From Cinclus cinclus (taxonomy: Eukaryota > Chordata > Aves > Passeriformes > Cinclidae), in NCBI RefSeq assembly GCF_963662255.1, contig NC_085046.1, positions 98,225,324 through 98,289,323 of the forward strand: 64,000 nucleotides of DNA. The letters run 5' to 3'. A program made the position numbers and the translations under genes. Every line of letters begins with the position of its first letter. Position 1 is the first letter of the stretch. Below the pieces are notes generated by a model. That model did no database searches. It was not told where the DNA came from and saw only the letters and a list, made by a program, of their open reading frames with translations. Positions 49,965-62,004 of the stretch are shown here, piece after piece.

Positions 49965-52900
49965 AAGAAGATTAATCTACAAATTCTAAATCAGTGTAAG
50001 ACCACAAACAGACTGTTTTAACTAAAAAGCTGCCTAAAATGATATTTAACCAAGTTCCTGCCTTGAATTGAAGGGCTAAGGATTTTTCTTACAGACAAGA
50101 GTTCTCCTTCAACAGAATTTTACCTACTAACTAAACCACCATTATATCATGCAACAAAACATTATTTCTTTAATGTTATGGAAGAATAGCTTTGATAGAT
50201 CTAAATACGTAAGAGAAAATAATGATATTGGGTTTATAAGATAGAGAAACTCATGTGCATGAGTAAAAGCTTATCTATATTTTCCTATCTTTATATGTAT
50301 ACAGATATGTTTACACACAAACTTATATATAAACATTTAAGGTCATTTGGCTCATGCCAAACTGCTCTTACTCTTTAGGTGGCAACAGTTTTATCCACCT
50401 ATGAATACAATATTACCTAGGTGCACTCTATAGTGATTTTACTCAATATTTAAAGGTTTTATAATTTTTGAGGTACAAAACAGCATGAAATGATGGTGTC
50501 ATTTTAATGGATTAACACTGAAATTTTAACTTCAGGTAATTTCCTTTTTTGACTTTAAATTATGTGATCTATTTCAGCAGCATATGGATAAAGTTTGTGC
50601 TGTCTGTAAAAGAAGTAATTTTCCTTTTAGTTTTGTTTCCTTTAGATTTGTAGAAATTTACATACAGCATGATATCTCACTTTAACAAATCTGTTTAATA
50701 GTAGTAGTAGAGAATGGAGAAATAATAATAACCATAGTCATAGTAACTGTAAAGTCTTGCAAAATCTACTTCCTCCAGGTGGCAGAGGTGAAATCAAATT
50801 GGCATTTCTGTAAGCTCAGAAGAATAAGATTTTTGTGAGTGTTCTGATATTTCTGTTTTCATATCTTATCCTCTTATTTTGTTATAAAAATCAACTTTAA
50901 AGCCATTTGCACTTAACAATGAGGAAAACTCTGCTCTTCTGCAGTAAAGTCCCAGCTCTGCAAGTATGAGTGCAGTGGAAAAATACTGAGACACTGAGTA
51001 GAACAAGTATGCAAATAATGCTTAGTTGAAAAACCATATTTATTTAAAGTTAATGCAGTCTTTTGAAAGCAAGTGCTTTGTGTGTTCATTTATTTATCTA
51101 TCTAATTCACAGTTACTTATAGTAGTCTGGCAGCAGATATCTGAGCAATTGATAAAGGGCTTATGACTGGCTCACCTGTTCTGTCCTGTATTTCTTTTGA
51201 TAAAGGATAAAATACTAATTCAAACTCAAAAATGGTCCTGACTTCTGTGTTTCCTGACAATGCAAACATCCTCCCAGTAACTGTGTTAGGCTCCAAGACT
51301 CTTCTTAAAAAGAAAATTACTCATAGCACTCTTTATTCTTAAACTATAACAATGACTAGGAATAAGTCAAATTTTTCTCCCAATTCTCTCCACTGATTCA
51401 TTTGGAGACAAGTTTTGAAAGTATATCACCAGTCAGATGTCTGAGGATTCACTTTACTACAACAAGAGAAGAAAGAATGCTGCAGTATCTTAATCATTTC
51501 TCTTAAATACATTGTGAGAGAAATAGAACAAGAATAGAAAATATATCCAGCTGTCTTCTCTCTGTTCTTTTTTTTTCCTAATTTGTGCTTGCTATCCAAA
51601 GAAAAAAAATGTGCAAGTTTTGACTGTACTCAAAAAATTCCAAAACAAGTAGTTCTGTATAAAACATAGCCATTATTAAAATTTTGGGCCTTTTTAAAAT
51701 CAATGATCTTGGTAAAAGGTTTAGTTGATATTCAATACATTTTATTATTTTATTTTGAGAATTTGTACAAAGACATCAGTGATTTCTCTCAAAATTTCCA
51801 ATAAAAAATTTAAGGCAATCATTTCCCTGTGATCCAACACCCTGATGAATCACACAAGAGAAAAAAGTGACTAGACATAAAAAATTATGAAGCGTGATAG
51901 CAGCAGAGAAGCTGGGTTAGAAACAAAGCAAATAAGCTCAAGACATGCTAATTCACATTTATATGTGGATGTATTAACATAGGAATGAACTACTATACAC
52001 AGATGCACATGGGGTCCAACTGAGAAAAGCAAATCTGTGTAAATGAGCAAGCGGTAAAGATAGGTGTAGATAGATAAGGCATGGATAGGGTAGAAATAGA
52101 TGGGTTGAATAAAGAATGAAACTTCTTGCAAAAAACAACACTCAAATGTTATCATTAAATAATATTTTTATCCTTGCATCATTTCCCCCCTCCTTGAAAC
52201 ATAAAATATATATGGAAATGTAGTTATGATACCTAATTAAAAGAATAGCTACTAAAAATAATGATGCTTTTAAGTATACTGTTGGGAGGTGACTTGATAA
52301 ATGTATATTTTCCATGTAAAAAGGATAAATTAGTACCACAGAACCAACTTAACAAATATATTTTTTAACATAAAATTGGCTACCTTTCTTGAAAAAAAAT
52401 AAAAAGGAGAAAAAATAAAAAAAATAAAAAAAAAAGGAAAACCTAAGGAAATTAAAAAGAAAAAGGAAAAAAAAAATGTTTCAAATAATCATTTTTAATC
52501 TGGTTATGGTTTTGTTTGTATTTTAAATAATTTAAGCATCTACTAGCATCTGTATTGTAATCCTGAATTATAGGAATTCCCCACTGAAGGCATATGAAAA
52601 CATTAGAAATCTGAAAAATGCCTCACCATTTTCAAAACTGGTATGATGTTTATTTCAACATCTAGCACAGGTTTCATCTCTAAGGCACTTACACGATAAA
52701 TTATCATTAGACAAAGAAAGAAATAAGCTAACATACACCAGCAGAACATATCAGCAATTTCCATGCTGGGACCATGATCTTCTGCATGATGGAGACAGGA
52801 CAGAAAAGGCTTAAGAAGACATTTGTACCTACACAGCACACCAGTACTTCGCAGCCCATACATTCTCAATATGCACACAAACAAACCCTCAGCAAAACCA

Positions 52901-53125
52901 GCAGCTCAGTGAGATTTAGATACAAATTTTACCTAAGTCTTCTACCTTTTGATCAAGAGTTTTGGTGTGGATCAGTCGCTAAGACTGCTTAAAACTAGAC
53001 TGTGCTTTGAAAGATTTTTCTAGTAACCAGACATAGGGGAATTCAGTGATTTTCTTGTTTTTTTATTAACTCTCTGTGCCTTCATGTTGGTATCCATTGA
53101 TTTTGCAAAAAGGACCACATTTTAC
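49965..53125. other. noncoding stretch
   Basis: AT-rich with no gene recognised. Includes an A-rich low-complexity patch at 52390-52480 and TATCTA/TAGATA-rich DNA near 52.05-52.11 kb. Confidence 0.5.
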
Positions 53126-53690
53126 AATCTGAAAATGAACACAAAACTATTTGCATAATATCTGCACTGCTTGGAGGATTGGAACACTACAGCAATTAGG
53201 TCCATGCTCTATTCACTTGCAATTCAGACTACTACTATAGCTGAGCTAATTTAATGCTTAGTTAAATGAGAAGACACATTTTTATTTTCCCTTAATGATT
53301 AATGCTCTATCCAAAACCATCACATAAACTGCTTTACTTTTAAGCAGGTAGCTCTAAAAATATTTTCCATATACATTTTTAAAATGAAGGAAACTTTGAA
53401 GGATATTAATTTAATCTGCCTTATATGTGACTGTTTTCATCTACAGTGTGTGTTTTAATTTGACTGATTTTACACAGCTGTCATTCTACAGCCTATAATC
53501 TGTATGCATATGATATAAGCATAACCTTTAATGAACAAAATTCACAGGCAAAAGTTGCTAATATAATGCTAGCCTAGCAGCACCTGCCAACACCTCTACA
53601 ATTAGAAGTCTGTGTCAGCATTTCAATTATAAAGCAACTTCTAATTTACAGGATCATAACTTGACAGTAAAAATTCTTTCTGTGTTGCAA
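53126..53690. promoter_or_regulatory. possible conserved noncoding element
   Basis: Repeat-free stretch with a perfect POU octamer ATTTGCAT (53149-53156). Many homeodomain-like cores follow (GCAATTAGG, CTAATTTAATG, TTAATGATTAATG, TATTAATTTAATC), with an E-box-like GCACCTGCC near 53580. The texture is that of developmental enhancers in gene deserts. This is inference only. Confidence 0.25.
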
Positions 53691-54602
53691 GTTGACATGC
53701 AAGGTCTCAGTTCAAAGCATTTTTATTAATACAGGTTTAAATTGGTTTAGATATGATGAAGTTATAGAAGACTACAGTGAAAAATGAAAACACTCGGGAT
53801 GTTTTTTTCATCAGCACTGTAGCTCAACTGCTTTGAAAGGGAAATCCACAAACATTACAGTTGTTTATGTGTAATTAAGATCAGCGACTGATTTTATTTT
53901 TTCTACTAATTTATTAGTAAGATCTAAGTTTTAAAACTCCAAAGTGTTATGTTTCTGTCTGTTGTTTTAGGGAAGCATGTTTAACATTAAGTATAATACT
54001 GTAATTGTTTAAAATATTTATTTCTGAGTGCAACAATTCACTGCTAAAGCAGACCATACCAGTACATGTGTGAACCTACGGAACAGAGGTCTCTCCATAA
54101 TGACATATCATTTACTAATTGTATTTCCATGAATTACAAATTTCCCAAGTGTATATTGACACAGTTGTTCCAGCTGAGAAATTACCATGTACTGTGTCAA
54201 CAAGCTACTTATCATAGTTGCCTATTGCTTTGCACTGACACAGTAAATACCAACTACTGCTCAGACATTGCACTATCTGTTGTGGAAAGGAAATAATTTT
54301 CAGTTTGCAACAGGGTTAGGATCCACTGAGGGAGATAAATGACAAGGATTTCATTCTATTCTTAGATGGGTGGCTGTAAGAGGCTAAAATGTCAATAACA
54401 ACTAGATCATTTTTGTGACCTTGCTGAGAATATTCCCCTCCACCCTATTTCTAGCCCTTTCATGCTGTTTTCAATGCCCTAGAGAACAGAAAAGCATTGT
54501 GAGGAGCTCCTAGAGTCCAACAGTTACATGGAATAATGTGCAAAGGTTCACATTGCATTCTTTTGTTGCCTGATAGAAAAGTGCATCTGAGCTTGACAGG
54601 AG

Positions 54603-55035
54603 AAGCAAAGAGAATTACCTCTGAGGAAGGTCAGAGTACTGTGGGCAACCTGAGGTGCTGAAGAAAGGGTAGCTTGCAAGCCACAGCAGCAGGGGAAGCT
54701 TTTTGGTAGAAGCCAACAGCCAGCTCCTGGGGCCACAGCTTGATACAGAGCTGCTCTTCATCTGGGACACACTGCTGCACAAGCGTGGCCATGCAGCAGA
54801 GAGAACCCACACCTCCCTGCAAAAGACTGTGCAGTCAAAAAGACACTTCCCCGAAATGTTTTCCAAGCAAGGTGTTAAATCTGTGCACTTCACAACGGCG
54901 TTAGCCCTGTTGTGGGCAGGGCAGCTCTTTCCCTGCTGAGACACATCGCTCCTACAGGTGGAAACCTATTGAGTCACGGTTCCAGCAGTGCTCCAGTGTC
55001 AGAGCTCCAGGGCTGCAAGCAGAGGCAATGACCTG
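54603..55035. other. GC-richer unique segment, no gene identified
   Basis: Composition is noticeably GC-richer than its surroundings. Overlapping frames of 62-109 codons exist on both strands, the longest on minus at 54615-54944, but none shows a known domain or convincing splice sites. It could be a degraded repeat or the flank of the enhancer-like block to its right. Confidence 0.3.
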
Positions 55036-55345
55036 CACTGCTCTGCCAGCAGCAGGTCCTGGGGATTTATAGGTCTCCAAATACGTTTTGGCCCTTTAAG
55101 TTCAAAAAACAAGATCAGTAAATACAGTTTGATACCGGCCAGTAATTAGTGGTTTGTAAACACATCGGTAATTAGTTTTAATAAAGCTATCACGGGGGAA
55201 GCTGGGGGAGCAAAGTTATCAAACAAAAATAAAGAGGCTGCACATGAATAAGATGGGCTTCTTTCTTAATCCTTCACCTCCTTGTGCTGCAATCACATCT
55301 GACCTGCATTCGGCTGAAATTATGACAACGTACTAATACATTAGT
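55036..55345. promoter_or_regulatory. probable enhancer-like element with paired GTAATTAGT sites
   Basis: Two exact copies of GTAATTAGT (55142-55150 and 55168-55176) lie 26 bp apart and bracket a forkhead site TGTAAACA (55155-55162). Nearby are TTTGATACC, AGTTATCAAACA, AATTATGACAAC and CACACCCACTCC. There is no coding potential and no repeat content. Such clustering is typical of deeply conserved developmental enhancers. The motifs are seen directly; the enhancer role is inferred. Confidence 0.4.
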
Positions 55346-57038
55346 CACACCCACTCCTGTAGCACTCTTCAGTGCTCATTGGCTTACCAGGGGCTTTTAA
55401 TTTTTAGCTGTTTTCTCTATTATTTCTCAATGTCTTAAATCTGTCAGAAGTCTAGGTGTTGTTGGTGCCCCTCACTGTAATTCAGTGATTTGGTAAAGTC
55501 ACAGTGTTTTCCACCATCTTTAAGAGGTCGTAAGTACACATGATAGTTCAGAAGTGTAGGATGTGATTTGTATTATTTATACACAATACCACAAATACCA
55601 TACCACACACTATTTCTTCTATTGGTTTGTTGTTTCTATTTAGAAGTCCTTGCAGCAAAAATAAAATAAAACAAAATAAAACAAAATAAAATAAAATAAA
55701 GCCTGGTCCTCATCTTATATTAAAGAATAACTTTTTACTAAAGTCTCTCCAGAAAATTACAGTTCTTACCTTCTTAATTAACCTTGATTCAACATAATAA
55801 CATGCTAATGGTCAGAAGACATGCTTGAAATAAATTTGAACTATTATATAATTGTGCAAAGGTGTCCTAATCAAGACTCTTTCTAATGTGTATAATGAAA
55901 ACCTAAAGCATACTATTATCCATTAACTTATGTTTTGGGTCTCTCATTTAAACTTAAATTTTTTTTCTATCTTTCTTGCAGATTTTGACATTCAAGACTA
56001 TCAGCCAGTGATAGTTCATCAGTACTTGACAGGGATTTTCTATCCAGAAAGTTTGGACCTGTATTTTCTACAAACATTAAAATAAATACTAGTTATCTGT
56101 ATAAAAATATTAGAAAACAACTTTGCAGCACCCTCTAGTGACACATTACCAAATCAGAATGTTCTGGAAAATGAAGTGACCAGGGAGACAGGCTTGGTCA
56201 TTAGGAAACCACTTTTGACATTACCATGATGGTAGAAGGTGTTCATGTTCACCACGTCAATAACATAAGGTCAATTACAAAGACCTTACCTCTCTGAGGC
56301 ACTTGTAAACAAAAATGCATTTTCTTGACCTGAAATCATTCCAGGAGATTAACTGGATTTATATTGTGTTTGAAACCTCTGGTAATATAAAATCAAATAT
56401 TTTTTTTATATATATCTGTTAAGAGTAAATTGACACCTGTGGAATTCCTAAGCCCCTTTTATTCCTTGTGACTCCGATCTGTCATTGTTTGATGCTTCTT
56501 GTGTCAGTGTGTTCCTACAGCATGAAGATGTGACAGCAGACACCTGACAGCTAAAAGATCTGCTTCACTGCATGGGAGTCTTTGAGCATGACTTCTGGAG
56601 TTTAGTAGAATTTGGCTCCTAAGCATATAAAATCAACCAGAGATCAACTTATATCCTAAGCTTATATTTTCTCCCCTTAAAACCAGCATAGCCCAGGTGC
56701 TAATACAAAGCTATACATGTGTGTGAAAATTAGGCTTAATCATTGATTTATATTTTGTAATAATCCAGTTTAGGAAGCAGTATACTTCTAATGAAGGGCA
56801 AAGAATTTCAGCAAGGTGTTGGTGGGTTTTGGTGGGTTTGTAATTGCATTAATGTTTGAGTTGCCATAAATTGAAATTATGCATGTGACAGAATGATCTC
56901 TTTAAAAGGAAAGCTCTGGGTATCATATTGTGCAATTCAAATTTTGGCTCATGGGGTTTTGCTCTTTTTTTTTTTTTTCTCTCCAAGAAAACAGCATACA
57001 TCTAATAAATTAATTAGGACCATAATTTCTATGTCTGT

Positions 57039-57041
<3 letters not shown>
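55346..57041. other. noncoding stretch
   Basis: AT-rich, with no gene recognised beyond the AAAAT/AAAAC microsatellite listed separately. Confidence 0.5.
55655..55700 (+). repeat. (AAAAT/AAAAC)n microsatellite
   Basis: About nine pentamer units alternating AAAAT and AAAAC. Confidence 0.9.
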
Positions 57042-57070
<29 letters not shown>

Positions 57071-57088
57071 CTCTGTGTGTATGTGTGT
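57042..57088 (+). repeat. (TG)n microsatellite
   Basis: About 14 TG units, a CTC interruption, then TGTGTGTATGTGTG. The frames across it (65 codons plus, 64 codons minus) are VCVC or THTH artefacts. Confidence 0.95.
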
Positions 57089-59687
57089 AATTTTTTGCCT
57101 TCAAAATTAAACTGCTTAGAAATATTGACATAGAGCTGCTCATTCTGTTAATGAGTAGGGTATGACACTTCTTTCTCTCCTAAATCTGGATATATATAAT
57201 ACCCAAAGAGGTGTAATGGTGCAATTCGCGTACACAATGTAGTGGAAATCTTAAGGAGTTGTGATATTTTGAGTTGTAAGTGTGCCCCTTTAGATGTAGG
57301 GAAAAGCTAGTAATGAAGTTTTCTCAGAAAAAGAAACATAACTACCTTCTTTCATTCTCAGTTCTCTCCTCTAAAATAAGGGTTGCTATACTGTTATATA
57401 CACATAAAAATTACAATATGGAATGACAACCTTTTTGGTGTTGATGCACACTGTGAAACCTAAGATCCTCCTATCTTCTTTAATTTACTCATAAATGCTG
57501 AATTGATTCATCTGTCCTTTTCTTTCCCATTCTAATAACAAAATAATTTTAAGAAATATTTTCTTTGTAAAGGTTCCTTGGATTCAGCATTTCTTGCATG
57601 AAATTCATGTTTACATGCATCACATATATTATCTACATAAGTGATTATCAGGTAGAAGAATGAATCACAGATCTTAGAAAAAATATTTTATTCATTATCT
57701 CCTACACCCTCACATACAGTTTGAAGCCACCTGCAGTATTTATTGCTGCTATGTGTTTTCAAAATATCCAGACATAAATGATATGTTCAGAAAATTAATC
57801 CCTTCTTTAAAAATAGACATCCATGATCTGAAACATTAGAGCTGTACAGCAAATTTGCAGATAAAAATAGCATTTCATAGAATAGCAAAATAGTTTATAG
57901 TACTATATACTATTGTATATAGTATACAATTAACTTTAAATGTCTTGAGGAAAGATAACTGAAAATAAAAACGCCTTAAAGTATTATTTTTAATATATTT
58001 ATCAAGAGAATAGAAAACAATGTTATGCAATATATGTACATGTAGCAGCAGGAGAGATATCTCTTCAAGGAAAAGAGCTGCTATTTTTAACAACAGATTA
58101 TATTTTTCCTTTGAGGATATAGAAATAAAGTAAAAGGCCCACTTAAATACTTGACATTTCAGGTTTTGCTGCAAATGCTACACACTGACAGTGTTAGAGA
58201 ATGGTTTCTGTACACAAACTCAAACTTAAGAGCCTTTACCATGTAAAATAAAGTGATTTCTATAAAAGGTATATCATGGAAATTGCAGCAAAAAGTATAT
58301 GAACATCCACTCTAAGTGTCTAATACAAATCTTTGTTTCTTTTGTGGCCCAATATCAGTAGGCCATGACCATACCAGATCACTACATGTTTCTGCTTTTT
58401 TTATAGCTGACTCACACTAAAATTCCTCTTTGCTTTTCTTATTCTACAGCTCTCTCTCAAGTAAGTTCATCTAACTCCATCCGACGTGTATTCACAACAT
58501 AGAATAAGGTACCACAGGATCAGTCACATCACATGGGTAAGAATGAAAGAGTGTGTTAATCTTTAAAATTCTCTAGCATACTGACAGACATATTACCTTA
58601 CCTATTCAGCAGATTCATTATTATATCACCATCTATTTCTCTCAAAAAATTATTTCTCACTTCTGATAATTCACCTCAAAAAGCTTCTTTGCATCCATCT
58701 GCAGCTAAAATCAGATGTAGAAAGAAAGGCATCCTATTCTTTTTCATTAATTTCTTCCTCTTTTAAAAGTATAGTTTTTCTAGATGTTTCAATAAATTTA
58801 TTGAGATGTCAGATGGTGTTTTTGTATACCTAAACAACCCTAAATAATTTACAGGCACACATAGATCCAAATTTTGTTTTAAATGCCTCATCTGCAAAGA
58901 GTTCAGGGAATGTCAGTTCATTCCATCTCAGGAACTTTGCAAAGATCAGATCTCATCAAAGATCATGTAAAAGATCATATAAGTTCCTTTGCTCACATTT
59001 ATGAATACAAGAGAAAGTGTACCGTTTTGCATTAATTCAATGCTAATTCATTATCACAGATTCATTGACTCTTTCACTGCACTGCAAATGTCAGGTCAAG
59101 ACTGTATATTTTATGCTTTGAAAAGGATAAATTCAAATTTTATTGCCGCAGAGGAGAATATTGTGAGAGAAAGATTTACTTCATGCTAAAACAGTATGTG
59201 AATTTTCAGTAGGCAGAGGTAGGATTTCATAAATTATTAAGAGGAGGAAGTACAACATATTTCATTCAATTTCACTTCATTTCAACCTTTGAAGAAATTA
59301 CAGAAGTCAATAAACAACAAATAAAGTAATAACTTCTGACCAATTTATTTTTATTTCTGGTTAATAATTCAGTGGGTATTTTGTTGTTAACTTAGTGTTG
59401 TGTCATTCCCAAACACACATATAGGTTTAAAAATTTCTTTGGAGTTTGGTTTTCTAAAGAAAACTTTACACCATGGCTGATATTCTCTAGTGAATAAAGT
59501 ACTACTTTTATACAGATGTGAAATTCTTAGCACTCACATACTGTACCACACTTTCAGGAAATGCAAAAATGCTGTGTTCTGTGTTGTGTTCCAAGTCATA
59601 CAGGTGTTATCATTTTTCCAGCATGAGCCTGAATTTGTTTTTTGGGGCATGATCTGACATATAAAAACGGTTTTAATTGTCTGGAGT
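57089..59687. other. noncoding stretch
   Basis: AT-rich, no gene recognised. Contains a small palindromic AT tract at 57912-57930 (ATTGTATA, TAG, TATACAAT). Confidence 0.5.
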
Positions 59688-59869
59688 AGAAAGGACGACA
59701 CTGGGAACCCCCAGCCTGTCACCCTCACCTCTATCACTGGAAAAAACATGGAACAGAAGAAGCTATGCTAAGGTCCATGAGGGACAGGGAGGTGATTCAA
59801 GGCAGCCAGCAGGGCTACACCATGGGCAAGTCCTGCCTGACCAACCTAGTGGCCTTCTATTGCTGACTA
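59688..59869 (+). mobile_element. CR1 LINE, left part (interrupted by LTR)
   Basis: Corresponds to the start of the CR1 reverse transcriptase domain. The forward translation gives [14 protein letters not shown], then after frameshifts [18 protein letters not shown] sequence (nucleotides GGCAAGTCCTGCCTGACCAA). Multiple stops show decay. It breaks off at the 6-bp direct repeat TGACTA (59864-59869), where the LTR begins. It continues at 60297. Confidence 0.85.
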
Positions 59870-60296
59870 GAAAGGCTGATCTGGAACAGAGACCATACAT
59901 GTTAAATGAACAAAATAGGTATTTACTGAAAGGCCTTTAAAGGATACACCTTGGGCAGTGCAAGAGCCTGGCTGGGGCTACACCCAGGATGGATCCAAGA
60001 TGGATCCTGGCCATGAGTTTTACACTTTTATAAGTTTTGGTTCATCTACATATTGGGGTCAATTGTCCAACCACAGCCCCAGGCCATGAAGTCTCAGCCC
60101 TGTGGCTTGCCCCCTTCCCTTCCACGTTGTTTATGCTTTTTGGGTAATGAGTTTCCTTGATTGTCTAGCTGGGAAGAATTGCTTTGTCTAACTGTCCTGT
60201 GAAGAGAACCCAATATGAAGTTTCAGAGTTACATACCAGGCGGCAAAGAATCTGAATTATATAAAAGCTAAAACTTAAGGCATTAGTAAAATGCAA
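59870..60296 (-). mobile_element. solo LTR inserted into CR1, reverse orientation
   Basis: This 427-bp segment splits the CR1 and is flanked by the direct repeat TGACTA (59864-59869 and 60297-60302), the probable target-site duplication. On the minus strand it carries a TATA-like CTTATAAAAG (60025-60034). About 100 bp further on is an AGTAAA polyadenylation-type hexamer (59922-59927), the spacing expected in an LTR. It resembles, from memory, a common bird LTR with CAGCCAGGCTCTTGCACTGC and CCTTTAAAGGCCTTTC segments. The termini are not clean TG...CA, so the exact ends may be off by a few bases or mutated. No internal retroviral genes remain. Confidence 0.7.
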
Positions 60297-60998
60297 TGAC
60301 TATGTTGGTGGATGGGGAAAGGGCTACAGATGTCATCTACCCAAGGCTGATAAGGCCTTTATTGTTGCAACAGTCTCTCACAATTGGAGTGAGATAGATT
60401 TCATGGGTGAACAAGGAATTGGTAGGACAGCAACATTCAAAAGGGTAGTGGTCGATGGCTCAATGACCAAATGAATATTGGTGACAAATGATGCCTCTGA
60501 GGAGTCTGGACTGGGACAGGTGCTATTTAATTAATGCTATTCAATTAATCAATGACATAGACAAAGGAATTGAGGACATCCCCAATAACTTTGCAAACAA
60601 TACCACACTGAATGGTGCAGTTGACACACCTGAGGGATGGGATGCTATCCAGAGGGACCTGGACAAGCTCAAGAAGGGAACCCATGGGAATCTCATAAGG
60701 GTTAGCCAAGTGCAAGGTTTGGGGCAGCCTTCAGTATCAATACAGGCTGGAGCATGAACAGATCAAACGGAGCCCTGACAAGAAGGACTTGGGGGTGCTG
60801 GTGGAGGGAAGGATGGACATGACCTGGCAATGTGAGCTTGCAGCCCAGAAAGCCAATTGTCTTCTGGGCTGCAGCAAAAGCAGCGTGGCCAGCAGGGCAA
60901 GGGAGGGGATTCTCCCTCTCTATTCTGCTCTCATTAGACCTCACCCAGAATGTTGTGTCCCGGTCTGAGATCCTCAGCATAGGAAGGACACAGACCTG
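60297..60998 (+). mobile_element. CR1 LINE, right part (3'-truncated)
   Basis: Resumes the CR1 reverse transcriptase exactly where the left part stops. Segments seen include GCTACAGATGTCATCTACC, GTAGTGGTCGATGGCTCAAT, an AINDIDKGIED-like stretch (read INDIDKGIED), NGAVDTPEGWDAIQRDLDKL (with a leading L) and the CTTGCAGCCCAGAAAGCCAA region. A deletion has removed the part between GATGTCATCTACC and the ATTGGAGTGAGAT segment. The copy ends within the AGGAAGGACA region and never reaches the C-terminus, 3' UTR or octamers, which is unusual for CR1. A small tandem duplication (GCTATTTAATTA/GCTATTCAATTA) lies near 60.52-60.55 kb. Confidence 0.9.
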
Positions 60999-62004
60999 AT
61001 ATTGTTTCTAATTTAGATTTTTTTTCCCCACTTCACATAGTTAGTGGTCAGTCAAACATTTTTTATGGTCGTTGAGAGTCTATATTTATTTCAGTGGTTA
61101 ATAACTTTTTTTTTCCATTTTATTTTCCCTTTTCATGAGCTTAAGTCTTGATATAGCGAGGTTTTTGCCATTTCTCTTTTCCTCTCATATCACAGATTAG
61201 GTCAATGGTAAAAGTTGTCAGTAGCAGCAGATAATATAATACCCCTTCTGATAAAGTTCTTTCCCATTTCTTTGTAGCTTTGTAGCACTTCCTTTCTCCC
61301 GTATAAAACCAGTGGGATTATTTCTAAAGATAAAACATTCACACTGATTTGTAAAGGAGTAGAAGTACAAAGATTTATTTTTCTGCTCTTATTTTTATAT
61401 AAAATTTGTGACAATATCATATCCAACCACTTGCTGAACCCTGTTAGATATTCCACAGCCAAACATGAATGTAACAACATCTAGAGCATTTTTAAAAATA
61501 GATAGTATGCTTGTTTGTATAAAGGTTTTACTAAAATCACAGAGGACTTATTCTTGGCATAAATGCACGTAATTTACCCTTGTGTATTTAACTCTGGCAC
61601 AAATTCAGACATAAGGAAAGCACTGCTTAATGCAGTCCCAATGAATATTGTAATGGTTTTTGCCATGACCATACAGGAAACATTGCTTATTACCTGCCTT
61701 GCAGTCTAAACCCCTCAGGTCCCCAGTACATCATGTCTTTTACTCTACAAAATACACTTACAATACACGTCTTGGAAAAAGCAAAAGTATATGTTGGGCA
61801 TATGTTTCTTTGCCATTCCTTAGTGGCTACACTTCCAAAGAGCAAAAGCCATGCTCAGCAAAAGCAATGAATTTCAGAGAACAATAAAAGAAAGCATGGA
61901 AAATTTTATTTTGACCACCCAAAAATCCTGCAAATGCTCCATGACTAGGTTCTGTACAATTCAGAAAAGAAAAGGACCATAGGTTTTCATCACTGATACA
62001 GGTG
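60999..62004. other. noncoding stretch between CR1 copies
   Basis: AT-rich, no gene or repeat recognised. Confidence 0.5.

Noticed and set aside
56893..57143. Frames with VCVCVC or THTHTH
   Set aside because: They are artefacts of the TG microsatellite.
57890..57935. AT-rich palindrome as a possible regulatory or replication site
   Set aside because: Arms are only 8 bp in highly AT-rich DNA, which is expected by chance.
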